From assembly GCA_902537945.1 (NCBI GenBank), contig CACBDG010000001.1, positions 186,001-250,000 of the forward strand: a stretch of 64,000 bases of DNA. The letters run 5' to 3'. The DNA is from an uncultured SAR116 cluster alpha proteobacterium. Lineage in GTDB: Bacteria > Pseudomonadota > Alphaproteobacteria > Puniceispirillales > Marisalimonadaceae. The position numbers and the translations under genes are program-made. Positions 48,718 to 58,172 of the stretch are shown here, piece after piece. How positions within the stretch are numbered: position 1 is the stretch's first letter; every line of letters starts with the position of its first letter. The notes beneath the pieces were generated by a model. It was not told where the DNA came from and searched no databases. It saw only the letters and a program-made list of their open reading frames with translations.

Positions 48718-49773
48718 TTACAAAAATAAGTTTTTCCATCCAGGTTTAGAGGCCCCAATTGATTCAGCTTCATAGATAGCTCTATTGCAAGCTCTAGCAA
48801 CGCAATCACTTGCTCTAGCACCTAAAGCTAGTATATCTGTATTTTCTAATACTTGTTCTTTGATATCCTGATATGTTGTTATTGAAAAAATTGTGTCTCC
48901 ATCCATCGGTGTATGGGAAGGACTTAATGATCTTGCTATGCCATCATGTGCCATAATAGACAATCTTTTTAAATTTGAACGAGTTAGTGGTGCATCCGTA
49001 GCTACCACACCAATAACTGTATTACTTGAAATATCATTAAAAATTTCTGTTTGACCTATAGATGATGGTAACCTTTTTGCCCTTAAAACATTATCATAAA
49101 GATCATTAGAAACACCATATCCACCATATTCATTACCAAATTCTAGGTTAGCAGATAAGAAGTGGGGTCCATTATTAAGCAATGGATTTCCTACAGCATT
49201 ATTTACTACAATTGCTCCAACTGTATATTTTTCTCCATTGGAAAAAGTTTGGGTCCAGGATGTTGAGCCTTGCCCTCCTTTAAGGGTGGCAGTTGTTGCA
49301 CCACATCCAGCTCCAAAAGAACCTAAAAGAAAATCTGTGTTAGCTGATTTATATGCTTTATTAGCCAGTTTTCTCCATGGGGAATGTTCTCCGATAATGT
49401 TTATGTGTGGATTGTCATTTATATTTAGATCAAAAATTACTGCTCCAGGAACAAGAGGAACAACTGCCTTGCCTACTTTATACCCCTTATTATCTTGTCT
49501 TAACAAATCTTGAACTTCTGAGCAAGCATCTAGCCCAAATGCAGAACCACCTGAAAGCACAATTGCATCAGCACGTCCAATTGAGTTTTCTAAACTTAAC
49601 ATATCTGTTTCTCTGGTACCTGGCCCTCCCCCTCTTACATCTACAGCGGCTGAAAAAGGTTTGTCTCCAGTTATGACTGTTACACCAGTACCAATTTTGT
49701 TATCTTCAGCATGACCAACTTGAATTCCTAGAATATCTGTAATAAGGTTTTTATTTCCGGGGGCAGGATCCAT
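48718..49773 (-). CDS. P1-family (DmpA/NylC-like) self-processing hydrolase
   Basis: 351 residues. N-terminal-nucleophile family: the opening ITDILGIQVGHAED, VLSGGSAFGLDA, SFGAGCGATTATLKGG and VVNAVGNP-type segments fit the P1/S58 group. HTPMDGDTIF at 288-296 is the self-cleavage site, with Thr294 as predicted nucleophile, as in NylC-like and aminopeptidase/esterase members. It probably hydrolyses small peptides, amides or esters. It lies convergent to pssA (10-base gap) and divergent from an MFS carrier. Confidence 0.85.
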   Translation of the reverse strand: MDPAPGNKNLITDILGIQVGHAEDNKIGTGVTVITGDKPFSAAVDVRGGGPGTRETDMLSLENSIGRADAIVLSGGSAFGLDACSEVQDLLRQDNKGYKVGKAVVPLVPGAVIFDLNINDNPHINIIGEHSPWRKLANKAYKSANTDFLLGSFGAGCGATTATLKGGQGSTSWTQTFSNGEKYTVGAIVVNNAVGNPLLNNGPHFLSANLEFGNEYGGYGVSNDLYDNVLRAKRLPSSIGQTEIFNDISSNTVIGVVATDAPLTRSNLKRLSIMAHDGIARSLSPSHTPMDGDTIFSITTYQDIKEQVLENTDILALGARASDCVARACNRAIYEAESIGASKPGWKNLFL

Positions 49774-49855
49774 TATAGACCTTTCTTCATCACTGTTTAT
49801 TAAGAATGACTATTAAATGAAGTTAATATTATCTACTTATAAAGACAACAAGTAG

Positions 49856-51028
49856 TTGGAAATTGATAAAAGAAATATTTTAGTTCTTTCAGTTGCACAA
49901 GGCTTATCTATTACTACCACGAATATTAACATGATTAATACTGGTTTAGTTGGGTCTGTGTTAGCAACAGATCCATCTTATGCAACACTTCCATTGTCAC
50001 TTCAATTTTTGACAATAGCTTTAACTCTTATACCTGTTTCATTATTAATGGGCAAAATAGGAAGAAGGCCAATGTTCTTAATTGGGGCATTGGCAGCTTT
50101 AATTGGTTGCTTGATAATAGCTTGTTCAATTTTATATAAGGTCTTTTCCTTATTTATAATTGGATCAATTTTATTAGGTTTTTCTCAAGCAAATCAACAG
50201 TTTTATCGCTATGCTGCAGCTGACAACATCACTATAAAACTAAAAAGTAAAGCTATATCCTTAGTTTTAGCAGGAGGGCTAATCGCTGCTATAATAGGAC
50301 CAGAGATTTCCAAATACTCTTTTGATTTTTTTCAGGATTATATATATTTAGCAACTTATTTATGTGCTGCTCTTATACAAATATTCAATTTTGTAATTTT
50401 AATCTTTGTTAAAATAAAAAAACCAAAGCTAATAAAAATTTCAATTAGACCATTAAGTAAAATTTTAATGCGCAGAACTGTCATTATAGCAATTTTAGCT
50501 GCTTCAGTTGGATATTCTTTAATGAGTTTTATTATGACTGCAACTCCCCTTCAGATTGTAAATGTTTGTAAATTAGGAGATAGCGCAAGTGCAACTGTAA
50601 TTCAGTGGCATGTCATTGCTATGTTTGCACCTTCATTTTTTACAGGATCAATTATTAATTTTTTGGGTAGTCGTAAAGTTATGATGATGGGAGTTATCTT
50701 ATACATAATGTCAATTTGTTTTGGTGTTAAGGGTCAAATCATTGAATACTTCTGGATATCACTGTTTTTATGTGGTTTAGGTTGGAATTTTCTTTATGTA
50801 GGAGGAAGTGACATAATAGCAAAATCTGCTTTACCTGAAGAAAGAGCTAAAGTACAGGGTGTTACGGATTTCATTATCTTTATATTTGTTGCCTCGGGAT
50901 CTTTTTTAGCAGGTAGTTTACATAATACACTCGGTTGGGAAGTAATGTTATTTTATACGTCAATACCCATATCACTTTTATTTTTAAGTATAGTGTTTAT
51001 TAACCCCAGAGAAATAAAGGCATCTTAG
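49856..51028 (+). CDS. MFS transporter
   Basis: 390 residues, 12 predicted helices. The loop-2/3 signature is LLMGKIGRRPMFLIGAL, and the second-half counterpart reads INFLGSRKVMMMG. The start is taken at TTG 49856; an in-frame ATG upstream is cut off by a TAG at 49853, and no good ribosome-binding site is visible, so the true start is uncertain. Substrate unknown. It diverges from the P1-type hydrolase gene across 82 bases and could import or export that enzyme's substrate or product (inference). Confidence 0.85.
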   Translation: MEIDKRNILVLSVAQGLSITTTNINMINTGLVGSVLATDPSYATLPLSLQFLTIALTLIPVSLLMGKIGRRPMFLIGALAALIGCLIIACSILYKVFSLFIIGSILLGFSQANQQFYRYAAADNITIKLKSKAISLVLAGGLIAAIIGPEISKYSFDFFQDYIYLATYLCAALIQIFNFVILIFVKIKKPKLIKISIRPLSKILMRRTVIIAILAASVGYSLMSFIMTATPLQIVNVCKLGDSASATVIQWHVIAMFAPSFFTGSIINFLGSRKVMMMGVILYIMSICFGVKGQIIEYFWISLFLCGLGWNFLYVGGSDIIAKSALPEERAKVQGVTDFIIFIFVASGSFLAGSLHNTLGWEVMLFYTSIPISLLFLSIVFINPREIKAS

Positions 51029-51030
51029 AG

Positions 51031-52047
51031 TTATCCCCCTGTCAAGGACATATGTCTATTCACAGATATATTTGGTGACTGACGTGAAATTTCAAAATCA
51101 TGTCCTTTTGGTTTTCTTTCAATTGCTTTTCTAATGGAATCTTCAAGCGCGTTTAAACCTTTTTCTCTTAATACAGTTTTTAAATCAGCGTTATCATCTT
51201 GACCAAGACACATATAAAGAATTCCAGTGCAAGTAAGCCTTACTCTGTTACAACTTTCACAAAAGTTATGAGTTAAGGGGGTAATAAATCCTAGTTTGTT
51301 GTTAGTTTCTTTTACATAAACATATCTTGCAGGCCCGCTTGTTTTTTCTGGAATATCTTTTAGTGTGAAATTTCTTTCAAGTTGTTTTCTTACCTGAGAT
51401 AAAGGTAGATACTGTCCATATCGTTTATCACCACCTATATCGCCCATTGGCATTACTTCAATTATTGTCATGTCAAAATTTTCTTCTCCACACCATGTCA
51501 ATATATCGGGTAAATGATTCTCATTGAAATTACTTATAGCAACTGTATTGATTTTAATTTTAAGACCAATCTCGCGAGCTTTTTTAAGTCCTTTTTTAAC
51601 TTTTTCTAAGTCTCCCCATCTGGTTATTTCTCTAAACTTTTCTGGATCAAGATGGTCTAACGATACGTTAATTCGTCTAACTCCAGCATTATATAATTCT
51701 TCAGCTTTTGCTTCTAGTTGGCTACCGTTTGTTGTAATTGTTAATTCATCTAGAGAACTTCCTACTTCATTACCAAGATTATTAATAACTTGCATTATAC
51801 CTTTTCTTACCAAAGGTTCGCCACCTGTTAATCTTATTTTTCTTGTTCCAAGTTTCATAAAAACCCTGCAGACATCCTCAATTTCCTCAAGGCTTAAAAT
51901 ATCTTTTTTAGGTAAGAACTGCATATCTTCAGCCATACAATAGGTACATCTGAAATCACACCTGTCAGTCACAGATACTCTTAAATAATCCACCGTTCTT
52001 CCGAAGGGATCCACTAATTTATTTGTATTTTTGATTATTTCATTCAT
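51031..52047 (-). CDS. moaA: GTP 3',8-cyclase
   Basis: 338 residues. Radical-SAM Cys30-x3-Cys34-x2-Cys37 in [13 protein letters not shown], the second cluster in [16 protein letters not shown] with a third Cys in LYMCLGQD, and the C-terminal Gly-Gly (SLTGG) that is needed for activity. First step of molybdopterin synthesis. It supports the molybdenum enzymes implied by SoxC and XdhC. The gene is monocistronic here; moaC, moaD and moaE are not nearby. Confidence 0.96.
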   Translation of the reverse strand: MNEIIKNTNKLVDPFGRTVDYLRVSVTDRCDFRCTYCMAEDMQFLPKKDILSLEEIEDVCRVFMKLGTRKIRLTGGEPLVRKGIMQVINNLGNEVGSSLDELTITTNGSQLEAKAEELYNAGVRRINVSLDHLDPEKFREITRWGDLEKVKKGLKKAREIGLKIKINTVAISNFNENHLPDILTWCGEENFDMTIIEVMPMGDIGGDKRYGQYLPLSQVRKQLERNFTLKDIPEKTSGPARYVYVKETNNKLGFITPLTHNFCESCNRVRLTCTGILYMCLGQDDNADLKTVLREKGLNALEDSIRKAIERKPKGHDFEISRQSPNISVNRHMSLTGG

Positions 52048-52178
52048 AGAAATCTTTCTTACATATCTCCCAAAGAGTGTGTATTATACTCTAATTTTTT
52101 AAATTTAAGTAACAATTTTTTTTGAAGCATATATAATGCGTCTGGTAATGTGTTTGAAAACAATAATCTTAGGTAAAA

Positions 52179-52835
52179 ATGGATAATTATAAAATTTATA
52201 GACAAAATCCAGCTGCTGGGGGAAATGCAAATAAGTTAGTAGTTTTTCTTCATGGGTATGGCGCAGATGGAAAAGATTTAATTGACTTAGCCAATCCTTT
52301 TGGAATGGCTTTGCCAAATGCAGCTTTTATATCCCCAGATGCTCCTTATGAATGCGCAATGTCTCCTCAAGGTAGGCAATGGTTCCCAATAGAGGAAATT
52401 CCAAAAGGTGCTATCAAAGCGTCAATAGATTTACTTGATTTAATCAAAAATGAAGCAAAAAAATTAAATCTTACTTTCAAAGACGTAATATTAATTGGGT
52501 TTTCACAAGGTGCTATGATGAGTATGCAGTGTTTATTAATTAATCACACACAACTTGGGGCAATTATTGGTTATTCTGGTGCATTGAGAGAGGAAAATAT
52601 AGAGGCTGCAAATGATCAAATTTTAAATGGTAAACATAATTTTTCAGATACCCCAATATTACTTATTCACGGAGAAGAAGACGAAATTGTACCATTTCAA
52701 TCATTAGAAAGATCAAAAAATCTCCTAAATAACATTGGGTTCAATGTTCAGACTTTATCTAGAAAAAACCTTGGTCATGGAATCGATCCCGAAGGAGTAA
52801 GCAAAGGGATGGAATTTTTAAAATCACTAAATTAA
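52179..52835 (+). CDS. phospholipase/carboxylesterase family hydrolase
   Basis: 218 residues, alpha/beta-hydrolase of the acyl-protein-thioesterase/YpfH group. Nucleophile Ser109 in LIGFSQGAMM, Asp in IHGEEDEIVPF and His in LGHGIDPEG make a full triad; VVFLHGYGADGKDLIDL near residue 21 is the oxyanion strand. It hydrolyses short acyl esters in relatives. The 131-base region between moaA and this gene is AT-rich and probably holds its promoter. Confidence 0.88.
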   Translation: MDNYKIYRQNPAAGGNANKLVVFLHGYGADGKDLIDLANPFGMALPNAAFISPDAPYECAMSPQGRQWFPIEEIPKGAIKASIDLLDLIKNEAKKLNLTFKDVILIGFSQGAMMSMQCLLINHTQLGAIIGYSGALREENIEAANDQILNGKHNFSDTPILLIHGEEDEIVPFQSLERSKNLLNNIGFNVQTLSRKNLGHGIDPEGVSKGMEFLKSLN

Positions 52836-52920
52836 TCCATATAAAAAAAAATTTTGTTTAATTAAATTTTAATATTGTTTAAGGTATAAATATTAAACTA
52901 GTATTAAACAATAAATTTTT

Positions 52921-53478
52921 ATGACTGCTTTTTCATTTTCTCCTACTTTAGTTTTAAATGCTGACTATCAACCCTTAAGTTATTTCCCATTATCATTGTG
53001 GTCATGGCAGGATACAATAAAAGCTGTTTTTCTTGATAGGGTAAACATAGTATCTGAGTATGATGAAATTGTAAGATCACCAGGGTTTTATATGAAAGTG
53101 CCAAGTGTTATCTCTCTAAAAGAATATGTAAAAAATCAAAAATCACCTGTTTTTACAAGATTTAATGTTTTTTTAAGAGATAAATTCTCTTGTCAGTATT
53201 GCGGCGTAGTTAAACAGTCACATGATTTAACTTTTGATCATGTAATACCTAGATCTAAGGGTGGAAAAACAAATTGGACTAATGTGGTAGCTGCGTGTAG
53301 GCCTTGTAATTTCAAAAAAGGAAGTAAAAATGCCAAGGAAATAAATATGTTTCCAATAATTAAACCCGAAGCTCCAACAACTAATTTGCTAAAAAGAAAT
53401 GGGAGACATTTTCCTCCAAATTATTTACATGAATCTTGGCGAGATTTTTTGTATTGGGATACTGAATTAGAAAGTTAA
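52921..53478 (+). CDS. HNH endonuclease-family protein
   Basis: 185 residues. The HNH core is FSCQYCG with two Cys, TFDHVIPRSKGGKTNWTNVV with the catalytic His, and ACRPCN with the second Cys pair, forming a zinc-stabilised beta-beta-alpha nuclease. The N-terminal 80 residues (NADYQPLSYFPLSLWSWQ) are typical of a widespread chromosomal HNH family in alphaproteobacteria, not of a restriction enzyme. Role unknown. It is convergent with coq7. Confidence 0.88.
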   Translation: MTAFSFSPTLVLNADYQPLSYFPLSLWSWQDTIKAVFLDRVNIVSEYDEIVRSPGFYMKVPSVISLKEYVKNQKSPVFTRFNVFLRDKFSCQYCGVVKQSHDLTFDHVIPRSKGGKTNWTNVVAACRPCNFKKGSKNAKEINMFPIIKPEAPTTNLLKRNGRHFPPNYLHESWRDFLYWDTELES

Positions 53479-53495
53479 GTTAAGTTTATTTTCAA

Positions 53496-54020
53496 TTATA
53501 TTTTTTCTGAAATCTTTATAGCAGTCCTACAGCCAAGTTGAACAATAGCTTTCATTATTCCATAACCAGGTGCGTTTTTCCCATCATGTTCTACACCTGT
53601 TTCTAGATGATCTAACTCATCATCTCTGAATTTCATTAATGTTGATTTAAGTTCTTTATGATCATCATTTAAGGTTTCTGCTTGCTGCGCATAATGCTCC
53701 CCAATGACTTCTTCTACTGCAATAGTACAAGCCATAGCTGCTTTTTCTCCCATTACAGCACTGGCAACTCCAAGGCCAAAGCCCATGATATTCCAGAGTG
53801 GAAGTAATGCCGTGGGTCTGGTATCATTTTCAAATAGTAGTTTATTGAATGTATCTAGATGTTCTTGTTCTTGGTCTTTCATATGTTGAATTGTTGGACC
53901 AACAGGAGTGTTTTTTAATATTGCTAATTGACCATCATATATTTTAGCAGCTGCAGTTTCTCCAGCGTGATCTACTCTTAAAATAGAATCAATATGATTT
54001 TTGTTTAATTTTTTGTTCAT
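53496..54020 (-). CDS. coq7: demethoxyubiquinone hydroxylase Coq7
   Basis: 174 residues, di-iron carboxylate fold with two helix pairs. Ligands are visible in RVDHAGETAAAKIY, KDQEQEHLDTF, VEEVIGEHY and RDDELDHLE (E-x2-H pairs). It performs the penultimate hydroxylation of aerobic ubiquinone synthesis. It overlaps dsbB by 4 bases (ATGA) and is followed upstream by the YqaA-like gene, an arrangement seen in other alphaproteobacteria. Confidence 0.95.
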   Translation of the reverse strand: MNKKLNKNHIDSILRVDHAGETAAAKIYDGQLAILKNTPVGPTIQHMKDQEQEHLDTFNKLLFENDTRPTALLPLWNIMGFGLGVASAVMGEKAAMACTIAVEEVIGEHYAQQAETLNDDHKELKSTLMKFRDDELDHLETGVEHDGKNAPGYGIMKAIVQLGCRTAIKISEKI

Positions 54021-54499
54021 ATTTTCATTAACCTTTTGTTTAATAATAAAATATTAATTAATAAGAATATAGAAAATGAAACTAGCGCGTTCCAACCAGC
54101 AAGAGATAACCCAAATATTTCAAACATTACTTCGTCACACTTCAAAGGAGACTTGTTAAGTAAATATGTAAGTATATCTTTTGAAAAATCAATATTTGAT
54201 GAACACCCATCAGGACCTGTCCAAAAATTCATCTCTATTCCAAAATGGTATAATCCTGCTGAAGAGCTTGAAAGCCATAGAATAGCGCCACCTAATAGTA
54301 GAAGTTTTTTAGAAATTATAGTTTTGTTAATAATAAAAATAATTATGAAACTATAAGCAATGATTGCACCATGAAACCATCTTTGTGTTATACAAAGATC
54401 GCATGGCAAAGCTCCATGAAAATATTCTAAATAAAAGGCTGAGATTAGCATTAAAGAGGATATAAGAAATGAAATTTTAAAAATATTATATATGAGCAT
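54017..54499 (-). CDS. dsbB: disulfide bond formation protein DsbB
   Basis: 160 residues with four predicted helices. The first redox pair is CDLC in LPCDLCITQRWFHG, and the second pair is GCSSNID (one Cys) and LKCDEV in the long periplasmic loop. Reoxidises DsbA using ubiquinone, which links it functionally to the coq7 gene it overlaps. No DsbA is encoded in the window. It directly abuts the YqaA-like gene (stop to start 0 bases). Confidence 0.93.
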   Translation of the reverse strand: MLIYNIFKISFLISSLMLISAFYLEYFHGALPCDLCITQRWFHGAIIAYSFIIIFIINKTIISKKLLLLGGAILWLSSSSAGLYHFGIEMNFWTGPDGCSSNIDFSKDILTYLLNKSPLKCDEVMFEIFGLSLAGWNALVSFSIFLLINILLLNKRLMKI

Positions 54500-55099
54500 T
54501 TAAAAAATATAAATCGAAATCATGATAATTGCTATTCCTAAAATGCTAGAAGATAAAAGAAGATGTTTCTGAAAAAATTGTAGAGCAGGCATGCCAAAAA
54601 ATTTTGTTACATATGCAACTATGAAAAACCTTATACCCCTACCAACAAGAGACATTAATATAAAGCCAATTATGTTTATTCCAGCCATGCCACTTGTAAT
54701 AGTTATGATTTTGAATGGTAGTGGGGTAAATGCTCCTAAAAAAATTATAAGCATACCATTTTCATTATAAGCTAATTTTACTGCATTAAATTTTTCTTCA
54801 GTAAACCAAGGTATATTCAATAGTATATTCTCAATTGAGGGTCCTACAAAATATCCAAGAAACCATCCAATAACTCCCCCAATTACAGAACCAACTGTAC
54901 AAAATAATGCAAATTTAAATACTTTTTTTGGGGCAGCTAACGTCAATCCAGCAAGCAATGGGTCAACTGGTATAGGAAAAATTATTGATTCTATCAAAGA
55001 AATAAATCCAATAATTTTTTGTGCTACAGGTTTCGTAGCATTATGCTTTGCTTTTTCAATTAAACGATTAATCTTAGTTTTTACATTTAAGAATTTCAT
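54500..55099 (-). CDS. YqaA/DedA-like (SNARE-associated/VTT) membrane protein
   Basis: 199 residues with about five helices. ESIIFPIPVDPLLAGLTLAAP and TPLPFKIITITSGMAGINIIGF are the paired re-entrant P-x-P motifs of YqaA-like DedA-family proteins. Such proteins support envelope integrity or lipid flipping. First gene of a minus-strand operon with dsbB and coq7. Its start is 90 bases from the tRNA-Leu gene, which is divergent. Confidence 0.85.
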   Translation of the reverse strand: MKFLNVKTKINRLIEKAKHNATKPVAQKIIGFISLIESIIFPIPVDPLLAGLTLAAPKKVFKFALFCTVGSVIGGVIGWFLGYFVGPSIENILLNIPWFTEEKFNAVKLAYNENGMLIIFLGAFTPLPFKIITITSGMAGINIIGFILMSLVGRGIRFFIVAYVTKFFGMPALQFFQKHLLLSSSILGIAIIMISIYIF

Positions 55100-55189
55100 G
55101 TTGCTTCTTATACATGAAAAAAATTATATTGATATTTTAAATTTAATAACATTGTTATATGTATTAAAAGTCAATAAATATAATAATGC

Positions 55190-55274
55190 GGGGATATGGT
55201 GAAATAGGTAAACACGCTGGTCTCAAAAACCAGTGCCGCAAGGCTTCCCGGTTCGATTCCGGGTATCCCTACCA
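55190..55274 (+). tRNA. tRNA-Leu (CAA)
   Basis: 85 bases including encoded CCA. The acceptor is GGGGATA paired with TATCCCT (first pair G-U), the anticodon stem is CTGGT/ACCAG with loop CTCAAAA giving anticodon CAA, a long variable arm follows (GTGCCGCAAGGC), and the T arm is CCCGGTTCGATTCCGGG. The long class-II variable arm and anticodon identify leucine. Its 3' 51 bases are repeated imperfectly at 59613-59663 and mark an island boundary. Confidence 0.95.
55224..55274 (+). repeat. island left repeat (tRNA-Leu 3' part)
   Basis: This 51-base stretch, from the anticodon loop through CCA, is the intact tRNA copy of a direct repeat whose partner is at 59613-59663. The two agree at 48 of 51 positions (by hand). 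Integrases of many islands use exactly this part of tRNA genes as an attachment core. Confidence 0.8.
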
Positions 55275-55349
55275 AACTTCACAAATTTATGTAGGTAAGG
55301 ATTTTAGAAGATTATTCGTGATTTCGAATTCAACCAACATTCTTAAAAT

Positions 55350-56723
55350 TTAACTTTTAGAAAACGCTAACTCTTCTGATCGCGCTCGGTGCCATAGCGC
55401 AGCGGCTGCAGTTTCTGCAGCTTCTAGAACAGCCGATTTGTCCACTCGCAGTGGCTCTCCACCAGAAACAACTACTTCCCCTTCCACAATGACTGTATCT
55501 ACGTCTCGACCCTGTCCTGTGTGTACAAGTGTTCCCAATACGTTTGTAAGCGGTCTCAAATGTGGGCGCCTAAAGTCAAACATTACTAAATCAGCGCGTT
55601 TACCAACTGTTAAAGAACCAACCTCGTCTTCCAGACCAAGCGCCCGCGCACCTCCAATTGTAGCAGCCTCAAATACATTGGCAGGTTGCCAATCGTTAGT
55701 AATTTTACCATCTTGTAAACGACCCGAAGCTAAAGCCCATCTCATCAATTCCACCATATCAGCATGCATGTTGTCGGTTGAAAGTGTCAAATTCATACCC
55801 GCGCGACGCAGAGCACTGGTCGGCGCCACATGACCGTGTGTTTGATTGCCCTTAGCTATATGAGCCAGATGTGCGCCTGCGCGTCCAAGACGCTCTATAT
55901 CTGTTTTCGAGACGTGTATACAATGCGCACCAATTAAACGATCATCTAGAAGTCCGACATCTTCCAATAATTCAGGTGGACTCATCTTGTCACGTTCTCG
56001 AATGAAGTCAACCTCAACTTGACTTTGTGAAACATGAGTATTGATCCGCAACCCTTTGTCATCGCGCATATTACGTACTTGTCGCAATAGATCTGGCGAA
56101 CAAGTGTCTGGCGCGTGAGGTGCTAGGACCACCCCAGTGCGTAGACTAATTGGATCGTGGTTTTCTTCAATCAGCTCCGAGGCTTCCCTGAGAGTCTGCT
56201 CTCCTATTTCTGTGTTATAGGTCCACTCACCGAGATGTACGCGTGTAAAATCAACATCGTGGATTCTTCCACAGCCCCATGCTCTGATCCCCGTTTCAGC
56301 CATCGCTGGAAGTGCAATATTCTGGTGTGTAAAGCTATCGTTTATTATCGTTGATCCGAAGAGGAGTGCTTCTAAACCGCCCAGCTGAGCCATAGCATAT
56401 GCTTCTTCTGGGTTTGGATCATGTCCATGAGGCACACCAATGGTATAAGCCGGCGCAAACCCCATGTCTTCTGCCACTCCGCGAACCATACTAAGGATAG
56501 CATGGGTGTGGACGTTAACGAACCCAGGTGTAATGACAAACCCCTTCGCATCAATTACTTTTGTTGCCGGGTTAATCCTGTCCGGCTTTTCGTCTTGAAT
56601 TGACTGTATTCGGCCGTTATCGATAACTACCCAACCTTCTTGGACGTAAGGTTTACTGGGATCTGAGGTAAGCAGAGTGCCACCTGCTACGATCATATCT
56701 GGTATTGCAAGAGCCTCACTCAT
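55350..56723 (-). CDS. metal-dependent amidohydrolase/deaminase (TRZ/ATZ-like)
   Basis: 457 residues, the length of the TRZ/ATZ/MTA-deaminase branch. TIM-barrel metal ligands: NVHTHAI (His72, His74), a His in INTHVSQS, a His in IGAHCIHV and an Asp in LSTDNMHAD. The usual E after the third His (HxxE) is replaced: HVSQSQVEV. That changes the substrate pocket, so guanine/cytosine/MTA specificity cannot be assumed; atrazine-, hydantoin- or guanidine-like compounds are possible. The C-terminal [18 protein letters not shown] is a family hallmark. It overlaps the ABC ATPase gene by 8 bases and clearly shares the island's higher G+C. Confidence 0.85.
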   Translation of the reverse strand: MSEALAIPDMIVAGGTLLTSDPSKPYVQEGWVVIDNGRIQSIQDEKPDRINPATKVIDAKGFVITPGFVNVHTHAILSMVRGVAEDMGFAPAYTIGVPHGHDPNPEEAYAMAQLGGLEALLFGSTIINDSFTHQNIALPAMAETGIRAWGCGRIHDVDFTRVHLGEWTYNTEIGEQTLREASELIEENHDPISLRTGVVLAPHAPDTCSPDLLRQVRNMRDDKGLRINTHVSQSQVEVDFIRERDKMSPPELLEDVGLLDDRLIGAHCIHVSKTDIERLGRAGAHLAHIAKGNQTHGHVAPTSALRRAGMNLTLSTDNMHADMVELMRWALASGRLQDGKITNDWQPANVFEAATIGGARALGLEDEVGSLTVGKRADLVMFDFRRPHLRPLTNVLGTLVHTGQGRDVDTVIVEGEVVVSGGEPLRVDKSAVLEAAETAAAALWHRARSEELAFSKS

Positions 56724-57462
56724 GGGTTAAATGCCTAAGAAACCGCTGTGCACCAGGCGATTTTGGTTTTCTGAACAGAATTTCTGGTGGACCCTCCTCA
56801 GCAATCCTTCCATTCTCCATATAAATTACGCGGTCTGCAACTTCACGCGCGAAATTCATTTCATGGGTAACTACTACCATAGTCATACCTCCGTTTGCTA
56901 ATTCTTTCATTACATCTAGTACCTCTTGAACCAATTCAGGATCCAGAGCCGAAGTTGGTTCATCAAACAGCATAACTCTAGGCTTCATTGCTAGTGCTCG
57001 TGCTATTGCTACTCTTTGCTGTTGCCCGCCAGATAGTTGTACTGGACGCTTCATTGCGTGATCAGACATATGAACCCGTTTAAGTTCAGCTCCAGCGAGA
57101 GCTCTTGCATCCGACTTAGACATCCCACGAACCTTTTCAGGCCCGATAGCTACATTATCGAGGGCAGAAAAATGCGGAAATAGATTGAACCTTTGGAAAA
57201 CAAAGCCAAATTGACTGCGTTGGTCTGCGATTTGTTTTTCAGAACCACTATTCACCACTGGGTTTCCATCTAACCGTACAATACCAGCGCTAGGCTCTTC
57301 CAACCTATTCAGGCAGCGTAGAAAGGTGGTCTTACCTGAACCAGAGGCTCCAATTATTACAACAGTTTCACCAGTAGCTACATCCATAGATACACTACGT
57401 AACACAGAATTATCCCCAAAGCTTTTGTTAAGGTCTTGCACCTGGATTACCGGAGTTACCAT
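56716..57462 (-). CDS. polar-amino-acid-type ABC transporter ATP-binding protein
   Basis: 248 residues, GlnQ/HisP-like. Walker [10 protein letters not shown] at 38-46, Q-loop [18 protein letters not shown], signature [15 protein letters not shown], Walker [16 protein letters not shown] and H-loop [12 protein letters not shown]. The EEP..GIV..DG segment and FxRFNLFPH are typical of amino-acid importers. It overlaps the permease by 7 bases and the amidohydrolase by 8, so the three are translated in one transcript. Confidence 0.95.
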   Translation of the reverse strand: MVTPVIQVQDLNKSFGDNSVLRSVSMDVATGETVVIIGASGSGKTTFLRCLNRLEEPSAGIVRLDGNPVVNSGSEKQIADQRSQFGFVFQRFNLFPHFSALDNVAIGPEKVRGMSKSDARALAGAELKRVHMSDHAMKRPVQLSGGQQQRVAIARALAMKPRVMLFDEPTSALDPELVQEVLDVMKELANGGMTMVVVTHEMNFAREVADRVIYMENGRIAEEGPPEILFRKPKSPGAQRFLRHLTHE

Positions 57463-58109
57463 GTTGGAAGCCTCTGTTCAAGTCGACCCGACAACCAGCT
57501 TAATACTTTAATAAGAACATAATAATACAGCGCCAGCAGAGTATAAATCTCAAATGGCACAAAGTGCACTGAGATTATCGCCTGACCTGCTCTTGTTAGT
57601 TCATAAACTGATATTACTGAGAGCAAAGATGAATTTTTTACTAAGCTTATTAGCTCGTTTGTAAGTGGCGGAACCATTTGTCTATAAGCTTGTGGAAGTA
57701 AAATATATACAAGGATTTGTCTATGTCGCATGCCTACGGCAGTGGCTGCTTCGGATTGGCCCCGCTCAATAGACCCAACGCCACCACGCACAACTTCTGC
57801 TACGAATGCTGCAGAGTTCAAAGAAAGTGCAACTACACCGGCCCAAAATTCATCAAATCGAATACCAAGCGCAGGGAGTGCAAAAAAAACTAGAAAAATT
57901 TGAATCAGCAACGGTGTACCGCGTATAAAATCAACATAACCTGCAACAATCCAACGAAGGGGCCTGCTATGCGACAGTGAGCACAAACCTAAAGCTACAC
58001 CGAGCGCCAAACCTAAGACAGATGCTAGCGCTGAGACTTGCAACGTTACCACTACACCATGACCAAGGAGTGGCATGCTTTTTAATATAATGCCCCAATC
58101 AATAGTCAT
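57456..58109 (-). CDS. polar-amino-acid-type ABC transporter permease
   Basis: 217 residues with five to six helices, HisM/GlnP size. The EAA loop is [17 protein letters not shown], followed by [21 protein letters not shown], the ATPase-docking region of the family. [16 protein letters not shown] near residue 65 is typical. A single permease gene implies a homodimer. Upstream in the transcript is the binding-protein gene, separated by a stable hairpin. Confidence 0.94.
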   Translation of the reverse strand: MTIDWGIILKSMPLLGHGVVVTLQVSALASVLGLALGVALGLCSLSHSRPLRWIVAGYVDFIRGTPLLIQIFLVFFALPALGIRFDEFWAGVVALSLNSAAFVAEVVRGGVGSIERGQSEAATAVGMRHRQILVYILLPQAYRQMVPPLTNELISLVKNSSLLSVISVYELTRAGQAIISVHFVPFEIYTLLALYYYVLIKVLSWLSGRLEQRLPTW

Positions 58110-58125
58110 ATAAACACCTTTTCAA

Positions 58126-58156
58126 CCTTGTCCCCTAAGCTATTAAAGGGACAAGG
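58126..58156 (-). promoter_or_regulatory. stem-loop between binding-protein and permease genes
   Basis: A perfect 9-bp inverted repeat: CCTTGTCCC (58126-58134) and GGGACAAGG (58148-58156) around a 13-base loop, within the 63-base gap between the binding protein and permease. On the transcribed (minus) strand it is not followed by a T-run, so it is more like an mRNA-stabilising or attenuating hairpin than a terminator. Such elements commonly keep binding-protein mRNA in excess over the permease in ABC operons. Confidence 0.7.
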
Positions 58157-58172
58157 TAAGTTAAACTAGTAA

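Noticed and set aside
55179..55184. TATAAT as the -10 box of tRNA-Leu
   Set aside because: It is only 5 bases from the mature tRNA start, leaving no room for a leader; a weaker TTGATA...TGTTAT pair further upstream is an alternative but not strong enough to annotate.
55438..55833. plus-strand ORF inside the amidohydrolase gene
   Set aside because: It is antisense to a clear enzyme gene; it exists because higher G+C lowers stop frequency.
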